NCBI RefSeq assembly: GCF_039631295.1
Contig: NZ_JBDIVE010000010.1
Coordinates: forward strand, 1 to 64,000
Reading direction: 5' to 3'
DNA from: Viridibacterium sediminicola
GTDB lineage: Bacteria > Pseudomonadota > Gammaproteobacteria > Burkholderiales > Rhodocyclaceae
Length of the DNA: 64,000 nt
Both the position numbers and the translations under genes were made by a program. How positions within the stretch are numbered: position 1 is the first letter of the stretch; the number at the start of each line of letters is the position of its first letter. Below, piece after piece: positions 34,131 to 42,844 of this stretch. Under the pieces are notes generated by a model. It saw only the letters and a list, made by a program, of their open reading frames with translations. It ran no database searches and was not told the origin of the DNA.

Positions 34131-35258
34131 TCAATTGCTTGTGTCTGAGTCCTGCGCTTTCATGATCAGTGCAAAGGGGCCGCCGCCTGCGGGGCCCTGA
34201 TGCTCGGCACCACCGGAAACGTAGAGTGCCGTGTCGCCCAGCACCGAGGCCAGCGCCGCACCAACCGCCGCACGCGCATGGCGCGTGGCGTTGATGTCCG
34301 AGTCGTTGAGCATGGTGTGACGCGCACCGCGCAGCTGGCCATCTGGCGAGGCTTCTGCTTTGGCGAATACATTGACGAAGCGCTCGCGCAGCAACGCCGC
34401 TTGCGTATCCGGATCAATGCCGAAGTTGTCGCGCAAGCAGTGGCGCACGCCCGCCACGTCGATGGCGTCACGCATCTGTCCGTGGGCGATCACGTAGTCG
34501 CTGCGGGCGTGTCGGCTCATGCCCAGCACGACCAGCACATTGTTATCGAGTTCGATGCCTGAGGAGGTGGATGCGACGGTGGAATACAGTGACCAGTCCC
34601 GCTGGATGTGCTCATCGCGCAGCGTGCTGGCGTCAATTTCGCCGAGTGCGCAGGCGACGCCCAGGGCGGAGGCTGCACGTGAGGCGCCCATTGATTCGTA
34701 GGTGTCGTGCGTGACGGTATCGACGCCGCGTTCTTGCGCCGCACGGATTTTTTCGGCCGTCAGCAGCGGGCACTTGATCTGCACGAAATGTACGTCGCTC
34801 GCGTCTTCGATGCCGGCATCGGCCATGGCGCTGCGCACGGCGTCCTGCGTTGCGCGCACTTGCGCCAGCCGGCCCAGCTCTTCGGGCAGAAAGTCACGGG
34901 TGAATGCCACGCCGACTGCCAGGCGCTTGTTCGCACCCGCGGCGGCATCGTCATGACGCCGTGCAAACACCGTGAAATGTGGTGCCAGTACGCCCTCGGT
35001 ACCGCCCGACATGACGAGTGCGACACGCGCGTGCACGGCCGTGCTGGAGATGCCCAGGTGTGGCGCCAGCAAATCGCACCAGGCGCGCGTGGCGTAATCG
35101 CGGGTGAAGTCATTGACGCAGCCATTGCCTTCGGTTTTGCCGAGGACAGCAACAATGTCCTGCGCGCGTAACAGGCCGGCGTCAAGCAGCGCTTGTGCCG
35201 CGCTCAGGTCAGCCGGGCCCTTGCACGGCAATTTGAACACATCGATATGTTGAGTCAT
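34131..35258 (-). CDS. Ring-opening amidohydrolase (barbiturase/cyanuric acid hydrolase family)
   Basis: 375 aa, close to AtzD/TrzD and barbiturase (about 360-370). Family marks: KTEGNGCVNDFTR, VMSGGTEGVLAPH, FVQIKCPLL, and the C-terminal SGGAEHQGPAGGGP. The three pseudo-repeats each supply a Ser-Lys pair in this fold. Cyanuric acid hydrolase yields carboxybiuret/biuret; barbiturase yields ureidomalonate; which activity applies here cannot be told. The ATG at 35258 (MTQHIDVFKLP) matches the usual N-terminus. Divergent from LysR 1, its probable regulator. Confidence 0.9.
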   Translation of the reverse strand: MTQHIDVFKLPCKGPADLSAAQALLDAGLLRAQDIVAVLGKTEGNGCVNDFTRDYATRAWCDLLAPHLGISSTAVHARVALVMSGGTEGVLAPHFTVFARRHDDAAAGANKRLAVGVAFTRDFLPEELGRLAQVRATQDAVRSAMADAGIEDASDVHFVQIKCPLLTAEKIRAAQERGVDTVTHDTYESMGASRAASALGVACALGEIDASTLRDEHIQRDWSLYSTVASTSSGIELDNNVLVVLGMSRHARSDYVIAHGQMRDAIDVAGVRHCLRDNFGIDPDTQAALLRERFVNVFAKAEASPDGQLRGARHTMLNDSDINATRHARAAVGAALASVLGDTALYVSGGAEHQGPAGGGPFALIMKAQDSDTSN

Positions 35259-35352
35259 GTCATTACCGTGATTGGCGTTCGATTCAGGATCTACAGGGCA
35301 TTGATCTTGCTGCGCTCGGTGCAGCACTTCCAGTGCCATGTTGGTAAAGCCG

Positions 35353-35371
35353 TGTTGAATTTTCTGCAACA
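35353..35371. promoter_or_regulatory. Candidate LysR-type binding site
   Basis: TGTTG-N9-CAACA dyad containing a T-N11-A core, in the 124-bp divergent gap between the ring-opening amidohydrolase and LysR 1, 12 nt before the LysR start. LysR regulators typically bind such sites in shared divergent promoters. Confidence 0.4.
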
Positions 35372-35382
35372 GTAAAAATCTC

Positions 35383-36291
35383 ATGACCTTGCACTACCTG
35401 CGCATCTTCAATTACATCGACGCCATTGCGCGCAGCGGCTCCATCCGCAAGGCGGCCGAAGGCCTGTTCATCACGCCATCCGCGCTGGACCGGCGCTTGC
35501 AAGATCTGGAGGAAGATCTGGGCGCCGAACTGTTCGAGCGTCATGCGCGCGGCATGCGTCCGACAGCGGCGGGGGAGCTGTTCCTGCAGCACGCGCGCAG
35601 CCAGCGCGCTGACTTCGAGCGCCTGCATGGCGAGATCGCCCAGCTCAAAGGCATGCACCGTGGAACGGTCAGCATCGCGGCCAGCCAGGCCTTGGCCTTC
35701 TCACTGTTCCCGGACATCATCACGCGCTTTCGCGCCGATAATCCTGGCGTCAATTTCACTGTCCGCATTTGTGATCACAATCTTGCCATACAGGCGCTGC
35801 GGGATTTCGAAGCCGATCTGGCGCTGGTCTACAACGTACAGCCGACGGCCGACATCACGGCGCTGCAGGAGCTGGAGCAACGCATGTGTGCCGTCATGGC
35901 AGCCAATCATCCGCTGGCGCAGCTGAGCTCACTGCGCATGCGCGACTGCCTGAGTTATCCGCTGGCGCTGCCCGACAATAGCCTGGGCGGCCGTATTTTG
36001 CTGGACGGCTTCTTTGCGCGCAGTTCGCTGATGCCGAACGTGGTACTTGAGTCCAATTCTTTTGAAATGCTGCGCAACTTTGTGCGCGGCAACGATGCCA
36101 TCTCATTCCAGATCCAGGTCGGTACCGCTTTGGCGCGCGCGCAAGATGGCGTGACGGCGCGTGACATTGAAGATCGCGGCCTGAGCTCACGTCCGCTGCT
36201 GCTGGCGCAGCTCAAGGGCCGCCACCTGCCGCTGCCGGCACTGCGCTTTGCGGAAGTCTTGCGCCAAACTCTGGCGCAGCAGATCAGTTGA
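35383..36291 (+). CDS. LysR-family transcriptional regulator 1
   Basis: 302 aa. N-terminal winged HTH (IARSGSIRKAAEGLFITPSALDRRLQDLEEDLGAELFERHARGMRPTAAG region, about 14-62), then a periplasmic-binding-like effector domain. Transcribed away from the ring-opening amidohydrolase, so it probably controls that gene and perhaps the downstream cysteine hydrolase. Clearly related to the LysR protein at 42845: shared S-I/V-R-K/Q-AAE-L HTH, VESNSFEML-like and GQLKGR-L-PL C-terminal motifs. Confidence 0.93.
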   Translation: MTLHYLRIFNYIDAIARSGSIRKAAEGLFITPSALDRRLQDLEEDLGAELFERHARGMRPTAAGELFLQHARSQRADFERLHGEIAQLKGMHRGTVSIAASQALAFSLFPDIITRFRADNPGVNFTVRICDHNLAIQALRDFEADLALVYNVQPTADITALQELEQRMCAVMAANHPLAQLSSLRMRDCLSYPLALPDNSLGGRILLDGFFARSSLMPNVVLESNSFEMLRNFVRGNDAISFQIQVGTALARAQDGVTARDIEDRGLSSRPLLLAQLKGRHLPLPALRFAEVLRQTLAQQIS

Positions 36292-36304
36292 AGCGCGCGA
36301 TGCT

Positions 36305-36382
36305 GAGCGTTGCACTGGGGGCAACGCGGCATTGAAAAAGCAGCGGCAGACCGCAGCAGCCGGTCGAGCTACGCTGCACTCA
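36305..36382 (+). promoter_or_regulatory. Shared upstream block, copy 2 (ahead of cysteine hydrolase)
   Basis: Same block as 30585-30662 at a constant offset of 5720. The 22-nt identical core is at 36333-36354 with GCGG-CAGA-CCGC at 36343-36354, and TACGCT at 36370-36375 aligns with TAAGCT in copy 1. If this is the -10, transcription would start at or next to the cysteine hydrolase ATG, giving a leaderless mRNA; no ribosome site is visible before that ATG. Confidence 0.6.
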
Positions 36383-37203
36383 TGTCGAGCACGCGCGAAC
36401 CCTTCGAACCCCTGGCAAGTTTTGGCGCGACACACAATGCGTGGGTCGGCAACAGCCAGCATGTCAGCCTGCTGCGCCAGACCCCCGTAGCGCAGCCACT
36501 GCACTTGCAGGCTGAACCGGCGACGCTGGAAATCGATCTGGCGCGCAGTGCGCTGGTGATCGTTGATATGCAGAACGATTTCTGCCATCCGCAGGGCTGG
36601 TTCGCGCAACGCGGCTTTGATATCAGCGCCGCCCGCCGACCGATCAATACCCTCAGCGCACTGCTGCCGCCCTGGCGTGCCGCGGGCGGGCGTGTGCTGT
36701 GGCTCAACTGGGGGATCCGCGCGGATCGCGCCAACTTGCCACCCGGTGTTCTCTACAAAGGCAAGGCTGGCAAGGCGAGCAATACGGGCTATGGCGAAGT
36801 GTCGCCGGAAGATCATGGCGCAGCGCTGGTGCGTGGCAGCTGGGGTGCCGCCAGAATCGACGAATTGACTGCCGCCGAGGCGGACATCTGCGTCGACAAG
36901 CATCGCCTGTCCGGCTTTTACGACAGTGAGCTCGATGGCGTGTTGCGCGCACAAGGCATCACCAGCTTGCTGTTTGCCGGCATCAACACCGACCGTTGTG
37001 TGTTCTCGACGCTGCAGGACGCCGGCTTTCTCGGCTACGACTGCCTGCTGCTGCGTGATGCCTGCGACACGCCTTCACCGCCCTACGTCAGCGACAGCAT
37101 TCATTTTCTTGTCCGGCTGTTGCATGGCTTCATCACCGACAGCGCCGCGCTTCACGCGGCCTTGTCTGCGCGCTCCGATTCACCTTCTCACGCTCAACCC
37201 TAA
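36382..37203 (+). CDS. Isochorismatase-fold cysteine hydrolase (biuret/ureide amidohydrolase-like)
   Basis: 273 aa. Catalytic triad of the family: Asp62 in VIVDMQNDFCHP, Lys173 in VDKHRLSGF, Cys206 in GINTDRCVFSTL. Relatives include biuret amidohydrolase, ureidoacrylate amidohydrolase and N-carbamoylsarcosine amidase. Pairing with a ring-opening amidohydrolase parallels cyanuric acid breakdown, in which biuret is next hydrolysed by a protein of this fold, but a ureidoacid substrate fits equally well. An ABC binding protein gene follows 10 nt later. Confidence 0.88.
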   Translation: MSSTREPFEPLASFGATHNAWVGNSQHVSLLRQTPVAQPLHLQAEPATLEIDLARSALVIVDMQNDFCHPQGWFAQRGFDISAARRPINTLSALLPPWRAAGGRVLWLNWGIRADRANLPPGVLYKGKAGKASNTGYGEVSPEDHGAALVRGSWGAARIDELTAAEADICVDKHRLSGFYDSELDGVLRAQGITSLLFAGINTDRCVFSTLQDAGFLGYDCLLLRDACDTPSPPYVSDSIHFLVRLLHGFITDSAALHAALSARSDSPSHAQP

Positions 37204-37213
37204 AGGAAGCACC

Positions 37214-38245
37214 ATGAAATTTGCCCGTTCCTGTGCGGCGCTGGTCTTTGCGCTGACGGCTTCGCTGGCTTTGTTGCCAACGAGTGCCAGTGCTGAAACC
37301 AAGCTGAAAATGACCCTCAACTGGAAGTTCGAAGGGCCGCAAGCCTGGTTCTTCCTGGCCCAGGAGAAGGGCTACTTCAAGGCCGAAGGGCTGGATGTGC
37401 AAATTGATTCGGGTGAGGGCTCGGCGGCATCGATTCCCAAAGTGGCCAGCGGTGCCTACGACGTTGGCTATGGTGACCTGGGTGCGATTATCGAGATGGC
37501 CTCCAAGTTTCCGGCGAGCGCGCCGGTTGCTGTGTACATGATGTACAACGTCACCCCTTACGTCGTCGCAGTCAAAGCGAATAGTCCCTACAAGACGCTG
37601 AAGGATTTTGAGGGACACACCCTGGGTGGTCCGGGCAACGATGCGGCGCTCAAGCTGTTCCCGGTGGTGGCCAAAGCGGCTGGGGTCGATAGCAGCAAAG
37701 TGAATATCACCAATATGGCGCCTAATCTGCGCGAACAGATGCTGATGCGCGATCAGATCGATGGCGCCTTCGGCTTCATGCTGACCGTGGCTTTCAGTGC
37801 CAAAGCCATTGGTATCGATCCAGACAAGGAGCTGCGTTTCATCAAGTACGCTGATTCAGGTGTGGATTCGTATTCCAATACGCTGTTCTTCTCGCAGCAG
37901 ATCGTCAAAAACCATCCCGAAGTCGTGCAAGGCTTCCTGCGTGCGGTCAATCGCGCGATCAAGGAGGTCATCGCCAATCCCGAGCCGGGCCTGGACCTGG
38001 TCATGAAGCGTGACCCCTTGCTCAATCGCAACATCGAGCGTGAGCGCCTGATCGCCACGTACAAGCTGCAGATGAGCAGCCCGGAAATCGCCAGAATCGG
38101 GTTGGGCGACGTGGATGATGTACGCCTCAAGCGCAATATCGACCTGATTGTCAGCACCAGCAATCTCACACGCACGCCGGCGCTCACCGAAGTCTTTGAC
38201 CGCCGCTTCCTGCCGCCGCGCAGCGAACGCCCCTCCAAGCTCTGA
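37214..38245 (+). CDS. ABC transporter substrate-binding protein (NMT1/THI5-like)
   Basis: 343 aa. Sec signal peptide (about 1-28, cut after SASA), then LKMTLNWKFEGPQAWFFLAQEKGYFKAEGLDV, the standard opening of NMT1/SsuA-type binding proteins. AAAGGAAG sits before the ATG. Periplasmic capture of a small organic nitrogen compound is likely. No permease or ATPase gene adjoins it; the nearest set of the same class is at 53390-55789, so it may share that transporter. Confidence 0.9.
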   Translation: MKFARSCAALVFALTASLALLPTSASAETKLKMTLNWKFEGPQAWFFLAQEKGYFKAEGLDVQIDSGEGSAASIPKVASGAYDVGYGDLGAIIEMASKFPASAPVAVYMMYNVTPYVVAVKANSPYKTLKDFEGHTLGGPGNDAALKLFPVVAKAAGVDSSKVNITNMAPNLREQMLMRDQIDGAFGFMLTVAFSAKAIGIDPDKELRFIKYADSGVDSYSNTLFFSQQIVKNHPEVVQGFLRAVNRAIKEVIANPEPGLDLVMKRDPLLNRNIERERLIATYKLQMSSPEIARIGLGDVDDVRLKRNIDLIVSTSNLTRTPALTEVFDRRFLPPRSERPSKL

Positions 38246-38345
38246 GCGCTGGCGGAGGACCGTCATCAGGCCGACCGTGAAAAGGGCGTCGGAGGCGTGA
38301 CGCTCGCAGGCCTCTTCGGGCGCCGTAGCATAGGCTGCCCTCTGC

Positions 38346-38720
38346 TTACGCCGGCTTGATGCCGTGCGCCTGCGCCTGGCGTAATCCCCATGACTTGCTC
38401 CAGGCCAGCACACGTGTCGTGAACGCGATGCGTGGAGCTGGCTCAATGACCATCAGCTCGCATTGGCGCCGTGCCTGGAGTCGCAACCAGCCGCCCTTGT
38501 CGAGCGTTGTCGTGTCGCCGGCGCCCAACTCACGTACGAGCGCCAGCATGCTGGCGCCCAGCCACTGCGGCGGAAGCTCGAACTGCACATAGCCTTCGGT
38601 GCAGATCAGCTGGCTGCCTGCTTCGAGATAAAGACTGGCGATGGCGCCGGCCGGGATGCTGATGGCGCGCGATGCGCCCTGCTGAGGTGCTGAAGTCTGG
38701 TCCTTCGAAATGCTGCTCAT
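38346..38720 (-). CDS. DUF2917-like small protein
   Basis: 124 aa. ISIPAGAIASLYLEAGSQLIC then TLDKGGWLRLQARRQCELMVIEP resembles the cupin-like DUF2917 family. GGAG lies 6 nt ahead of the ATG at 38720. It is divergent from a MocR-type regulator, an arrangement seen repeatedly for DUF2917 genes in betaproteobacteria, which suggests control by it. Function unknown. Confidence 0.65.
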   Translation of the reverse strand: MSSISKDQTSAPQQGASRAISIPAGAIASLYLEAGSQLICTEGYVQFELPPQWLGASMLALVRELGAGDTTTLDKGGWLRLQARRQCELMVIEPAPRIAFTTRVLAWSKSWGLRQAQAHGIKPA

Positions 38721-38828
38721 TTGCTGCTCCGCAACGGATGTATCGAGCCCCAGAATAGGCTTCGGTATCGCAGCGAAACAGACACAGCAATTGGCTTTGT
38801 TTGCCAGATCAGGGCGACTTGTCAGCAT

Positions 38829-38868
38829 CTGTTATGGTCAAATACGGCCTCCTCTGTATCTGTTCTGT
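38829..38868. promoter_or_regulatory. CTGT direct repeats in MocR/DUF2917 divergent gap
   Basis: CTGT occurs at 38829, 38853, 38860 and 38865, the last three closely spaced, just upstream of the MocR start. MocR regulators often bind short direct repeats. Weak evidence. Confidence 0.3.
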
Positions 38869-38894
38869 TGTGCCGCCACAGGTGATGATGAGCC

Positions 38895-40346
38895 ATGAGT
38901 TTGCCGGACGATACACAGCTGCTTTACCTGCGCCTTGCCTCGCATTACCAGGGCGCCATCGAATCAGGATCGCTGACGCCGGGGGATCGCATGCCCTCGG
39001 TGCGCAGCCTCACCCGCCTGCACAAGGTCAGCTTGTCGACCGCCCTGCAGGCCTGCCACTACCTGGAAGACAAGGGCTGGCTGGAGGCGCGCCCGCGCTC
39101 CGGTTACTTCGTGCGCCGCCCGCGCCGCGTCAGCCTGCAACCGAACAGCGAACCGGAACAGCCGCTGCAGCTCGATGCCGCGCAGTACCTCGGCATTCAT
39201 GAGCGGGTGTCGGAATTCATCGCCAGTTGCGAGCTCTACCCGCTCAAGACCAATCTGGCCCAGGCCTTCGGCTCGCCCGATGCCTACCCGACCGAAGCCC
39301 TCAAGCACGCCGCCACGCGTGCGCTGCGCAGCCACCCCGAAGTGCTCGTCGAGCCCACGCCCTGGCATGGCGAGAGCGGTTTTCGCGCCGTGCTGGCGCG
39401 GCGTGCGCTGGACCACGGCATGCGCCTCACGCCGGATGACATCGTCGTTACCCACGGCTGTACCGAGGCGGTGAATCTGGCGTTGCGCGCGGTGACACAA
39501 GCTGGCGATACCGTCGCGGTCGAATCGCCGTGCTATTTCGGCCTGCTGCAGATCGTGCAAAGCCTGGGCTTGCGCAGCATCGAGATCCCGACCAGCCCGC
39601 ACACCGGCATGTCGATCGAGGCGCTGGAGCTGGCCTTGCAGACCCAGCCTTCGATCCGCGCCGTGGTGGTGGTGCCCAATTTCCAGAATCCGCTCGGCAG
39701 CGTGATGCCCGACGCGCATAAGGAGCGCCTCGTCGCGCTGTGCGCCGAGCATGGCAAGGCGTTGATCGAAGACGACAGCTACAGCGCGCTGTGCGATGCC
39801 GAACAGTCGCTGCGTGCCGTGCAGTCCTGGGACACCGATGGCACCGTCATCTACTGCGCCTCGCTGCACAAGACCCTGGCACCGGGCATGCGTCTGGGCT
39901 GGATTACGGGCGGGCGCTGGCATGCACGGATCAAGATGCTGAAGTTTGCGCAGAGCCGCCCGAATGATGCGCTGTCGCAGCTGACGGTCGGCGAGTTCAT
40001 GGCCAGCAGCGCTTACGACCGCCACATGACGCGCCTGCGCAATCTGCTGCGCGAGCGGCGGGAGCGCACGGCCGAATCGATTGCCGCGCACTTTCCGGCC
40101 GGCACCCGCCTGAGCATGCCACGCGGCGGCATGCTGCTGTGGGTGCAGCTGCCGCCGATCCGCTCGCCGCATGCGCTGTTCGAGCAAGCGCTGCGCGAAG
40201 GCATTCGCGTTGCGCCGGGCTGGATCTTCAGCAACTCCAGCCGCTATGACAATTACTTGCGCATCAATTGCGGCATCCAGTTCACGGCCGAGGTCGATGC
40301 CGCCATCGAACGCCTCGCTGCCCTGGTGTACGAGCAGCTGGTCTGA
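38895..40346 (+). CDS. MocR-type regulator (GntR HTH fused to PLP aminotransferase-like domain)
   Basis: 483 aa. GntR winged HTH at about 10-75 (AIESGSLTPGDRMPSVRSLT, VSLSTALQACHYLEDKGWLEARPRSGYFV), then a fold-type I aminotransferase domain with PLP Lys326 in SLHKTLAPGMRLGW, and NFQNPLGSVMP. Such proteins use a PLP-amine adduct as effector. Divergent to the DUF2917-like gene. It meets the next amidohydrolase gene tail to tail with almost no gap. Confidence 0.94.
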   Translation: MSLPDDTQLLYLRLASHYQGAIESGSLTPGDRMPSVRSLTRLHKVSLSTALQACHYLEDKGWLEARPRSGYFVRRPRRVSLQPNSEPEQPLQLDAAQYLGIHERVSEFIASCELYPLKTNLAQAFGSPDAYPTEALKHAATRALRSHPEVLVEPTPWHGESGFRAVLARRALDHGMRLTPDDIVVTHGCTEAVNLALRAVTQAGDTVAVESPCYFGLLQIVQSLGLRSIEIPTSPHTGMSIEALELALQTQPSIRAVVVVPNFQNPLGSVMPDAHKERLVALCAEHGKALIEDDSYSALCDAEQSLRAVQSWDTDGTVIYCASLHKTLAPGMRLGWITGGRWHARIKMLKFAQSRPNDALSQLTVGEFMASSAYDRHMTRLRNLLRERRERTAESIAAHFPAGTRLSMPRGGMLLWVQLPPIRSPHALFEQALREGIRVAPGWIFSNSSRYDNYLRINCGIQFTAEVDAAIERLAALVYEQLV

Positions 40347-40347
40347 A

Positions 40348-41832
40348 TCAGTCGGCCGTGCTGTCACCGCAGGCGCAGTGCAGCGCTTCGTGGGCGTAGT
40401 AATGCGCGACCGCGTCACGCAGGCGTGACACGGCCGCCGCATCGACTGGCGCCGCGAGCATGGCTTGCCGTGCATCTTCGAGCAGGCGCGCTTCGAGCGC
40501 CGGCAAATCGACCGTCACGCAGCGTCCGTCTTGCGCTACAGTGCGCCCGGCAATCACCACGCGGGCAATGTCGCGCTTGCTGGCGCGGGCGAGGATCAGG
40601 TTCAGCTCATCGCTGCGTGCCGGGTCGAGCACATCGCTGTAGAGGCGCTGTGTGTCGAGCACGATGAAGTCCGCCGGCGCGCCGGCCGCGATGCGCCCGC
40701 CGCCATCGGCACCGGTGATGCTGTAACGGCCGGTCACGCAGGCGGCTTCGAACAAGTCAGCGAGGCTGAACTCATTGGCGCTGCATTGTGTGCCCAGGTG
40801 TCGCCAGGCCAGGCGCAGTTCGCGCAGCATGTCTTCGTCATCATCGCAGCTCATGCCGTCCAGGCCGATGCCGAACTTGAGGCCGGCATCGAGGTAGTTG
40901 CGCCAGGCTGGCACGCCGGAACGCAGGCGCATGTTCGACGACAGATTGGCTGATACCGTCACCCCGCGCTCGGCCAGCAGGCGGCATTCATCCAGGCTGA
41001 GCCAGACGGCGTGCGCGATGGTCAGGCGCGGCGAGAGCAGACCGATGCTGTCGAGGTGCTGGATCAGGCCGTGCTTGTAGTGGGCGTCGGCCCAGTCGCG
41101 CTGCGGGCGTGTTTCGAACAGGTGCATGTGCACGCGCCGGCCATCTGCAGCCGATGCTTGGGCGATGGCCAGCAGGGCGCCATCGTCCAGCCATTGCGGG
41201 CCGACCGGACCGTACTGCACGCTGAAGAATTCGTGCTCCAGCGCGGCGATCTGTTCGACCAGCTGCATGTTCTCCTGCAGGCTGCGCGAGGGGCGGCGCA
41301 TGGCGTGCACGCGTGCGTGGTCGGTGGCGGGGAGCTGCTTGAGCAGCGGCTCCAGCGGGCCATAAACCACAGAATTACGTCCAGCAAACGGCACGGCGAA
41401 GGCGATGCGGATGCCGACGTCGCGCGCTGCGCGCGACACCGCTTCGGCTTCGGCAAGCAGCTGGCGACCATCCTGCGTGTTATGGCAATGATTGGCGGCG
41501 CAGATGCCCGACTCGACCATGCGCGCAAAAGCCACCACGGCGCGCAGATACGGGTCGACGCGTGGCTCGTAGGCTAGCTCGGTCAGCCAGGTTTCCAGCG
41601 CCTGGTCTTGCGCGCCGAAGGCGAGCGTGCGCAGGCCGCGACCGTGATCATGTGCATTAGCCAGCGCGGGCAGGGCGAGGTGATGGCGTGCGCTGGCGGG
41701 CAGATCGCTCAGGGCGCTGATCTGCGCGATGCGGCCAGCGGCCAGCTGCAGGCTGCTGGGCCCCCGTGCGGGCTGCTCGCCCGGTTGCGTATAGACGCGT
41801 GCGAACAGCGGGTCGGTGTGGTGTGGGTCCAT
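40348..41832 (-). CDS. Amidohydrolase of the TrzN/AtzB/SsnA deaminase type
   Basis: 494 aa. Metal ligands His61 and His63 in ANAHDHGRG, HMHLFETRPQRDW, TIAHAVWLS and the Asp of GIGLDGMSCDD, the pattern of subtype-III amidohydrolases that deaminate or dechlorinate N-heterocycles (triazines, guanine, SAH/MTA). Downstream of SDR 2 in a two-gene operon (3-nt gap). N-heterocycle deamination fits the island's theme; the actual substrate is unknown. Confidence 0.87.
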   Translation of the reverse strand: MDPHHTDPLFARVYTQPGEQPARGPSSLQLAAGRIAQISALSDLPASARHHLALPALANAHDHGRGLRTLAFGAQDQALETWLTELAYEPRVDPYLRAVVAFARMVESGICAANHCHNTQDGRQLLAEAEAVSRAARDVGIRIAFAVPFAGRNSVVYGPLEPLLKQLPATDHARVHAMRRPSRSLQENMQLVEQIAALEHEFFSVQYGPVGPQWLDDGALLAIAQASAADGRRVHMHLFETRPQRDWADAHYKHGLIQHLDSIGLLSPRLTIAHAVWLSLDECRLLAERGVTVSANLSSNMRLRSGVPAWRNYLDAGLKFGIGLDGMSCDDDEDMLRELRLAWRHLGTQCSANEFSLADLFEAACVTGRYSITGADGGGRIAAGAPADFIVLDTQRLYSDVLDPARSDELNLILARASKRDIARVVIAGRTVAQDGRCVTVDLPALEARLLEDARQAMLAAPVDAAAVSRLRDAVAHYYAHEALHCACGDSTAD

Positions 41833-41835
41833 CGT

Positions 41836-42627
41836 TCAGAGCGCCGCCCAGCCGCCGTCGACCGGCAGGTCGATACCGGTGATCTGGCGCGACATATCGG
41901 AGGCCAGGAACAGGCAGGCATTGGCCACATCGATATCGGTGCTGACGCGGCGCAGGGCGTATTCCTCGGCTTGGCGCTGGGCCGCGTCGTCGGCGTTGAG
42001 GCCGAAGCGGCGCATCGCCTCCGGGATGAACTTGTTGCGGTACTGCTCATCGTCGACCATGCCCGGCGCGACGAGATTGACATTGATGTTGTAGGGGCCG
42101 GCTTCCAGCGCGGCGGACTTGGTCACACCACGCAGGCCCCACTTGGAGGCCGAGTAGGCCATGCGGCCGGCGCGACCGCGCATGCCGAAGGTGCCGCCAA
42201 CATTGACGACCTTGCCGTAGCGCCGCGCGATCATGCGCGGCAGTACGGCGCGCATGGTGTTGAAGCAGCCGGACAGATTGAGCTCCAGGGTGCGATTGAA
42301 CTCGGCGGGCGAGGTGTTCCAGGTGGTGTCGCCAATCGGGCCGATGCTGCCGGCGACATTGACCAGCACATCGATCTGGCCGAATTGCTGGATCGCCAGT
42401 TCGGCCATGCGGTCGGTGTCTTCTGGTCGCGTGACATCGCAGAGCACCGGCAACACCTGCACGCCGAGGCTGCGGGTTTTCATGGCTACCGCGTCGATAC
42501 TCTCCAGATCGTTGCAGGCGAGCACCAGGCGGCAGTTCTCTTGTGCAAAGGCCAGCGCAATGGCCGGCCCCAGGCCCGACTCTGGCCCTGTGATGATGAC
42601 AACCTTATCCCTGAGTTCCAGTTGCAT
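41836..42627 (-). CDS. SDR-family NAD(P)-dependent oxidoreductase 2
   Basis: 263 aa, same length as SDR 1 with residues 139-167 identical to it. TGPESGLGPA Rossmann motif, NVAGS, YSASKWGLRG active site, DLPVDGGWAAL end. Divergent from LysR 2 and co-directional with the amidohydrolase, forming an SDR + amidohydrolase + LysR module like that at 30.7-36.3 kb. Confidence 0.9.
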   Translation of the reverse strand: MQLELRDKVVIITGPESGLGPAIALAFAQENCRLVLACNDLESIDAVAMKTRSLGVQVLPVLCDVTRPEDTDRMAELAIQQFGQIDVLVNVAGSIGPIGDTTWNTSPAEFNRTLELNLSGCFNTMRAVLPRMIARRYGKVVNVGGTFGMRGRAGRMAYSASKWGLRGVTKSAALEAGPYNINVNLVAPGMVDDEQYRNKFIPEAMRRFGLNADDAAQRQAEEYALRRVSTDIDVANACLFLASDMSRQITGIDLPVDGGWAAL

Positions 42628-42651
42628 GATTTTGTCCGCGCGAGTCTTGTT

Positions 42652-42769
42652 TGATCATCGGTGGGCGTGCATGGCATTGCGGTTGCTTTAGATCAATGTG
42701 CGTTGGTTTGTTTTCACTACGCACTTTGGCACTTAGCCACTTGCATGCCAGAGCCGTCCTGTTGATCAA
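42652..42769. promoter_or_regulatory. Divergent SDR 2/LysR 2 regulatory gap with TGATCA palindromes
   Basis: TGATCA occurs at 42652-42657 and again inside the perfect palindrome TTGATCAA at 42762-42769, in the 217-bp gap between the two divergent genes. Possible LysR 2 half-sites; no confirmed motif. Confidence 0.3.
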
Positions 42770-42844
42770 GTTAATGGATCGCGTGATGCTGAGGGGTGCA
42801 AATTCGGCGGGTGCGTGTTGCCTTTATTGCAGCTGGAGCAGAAC

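Noticed and set aside
41608..42654. Plus-strand open frame opposite SDR 2 and part of the amidohydrolase
   Set aside because: Antisense shadow; the minus-strand genes carry active-site motifs.
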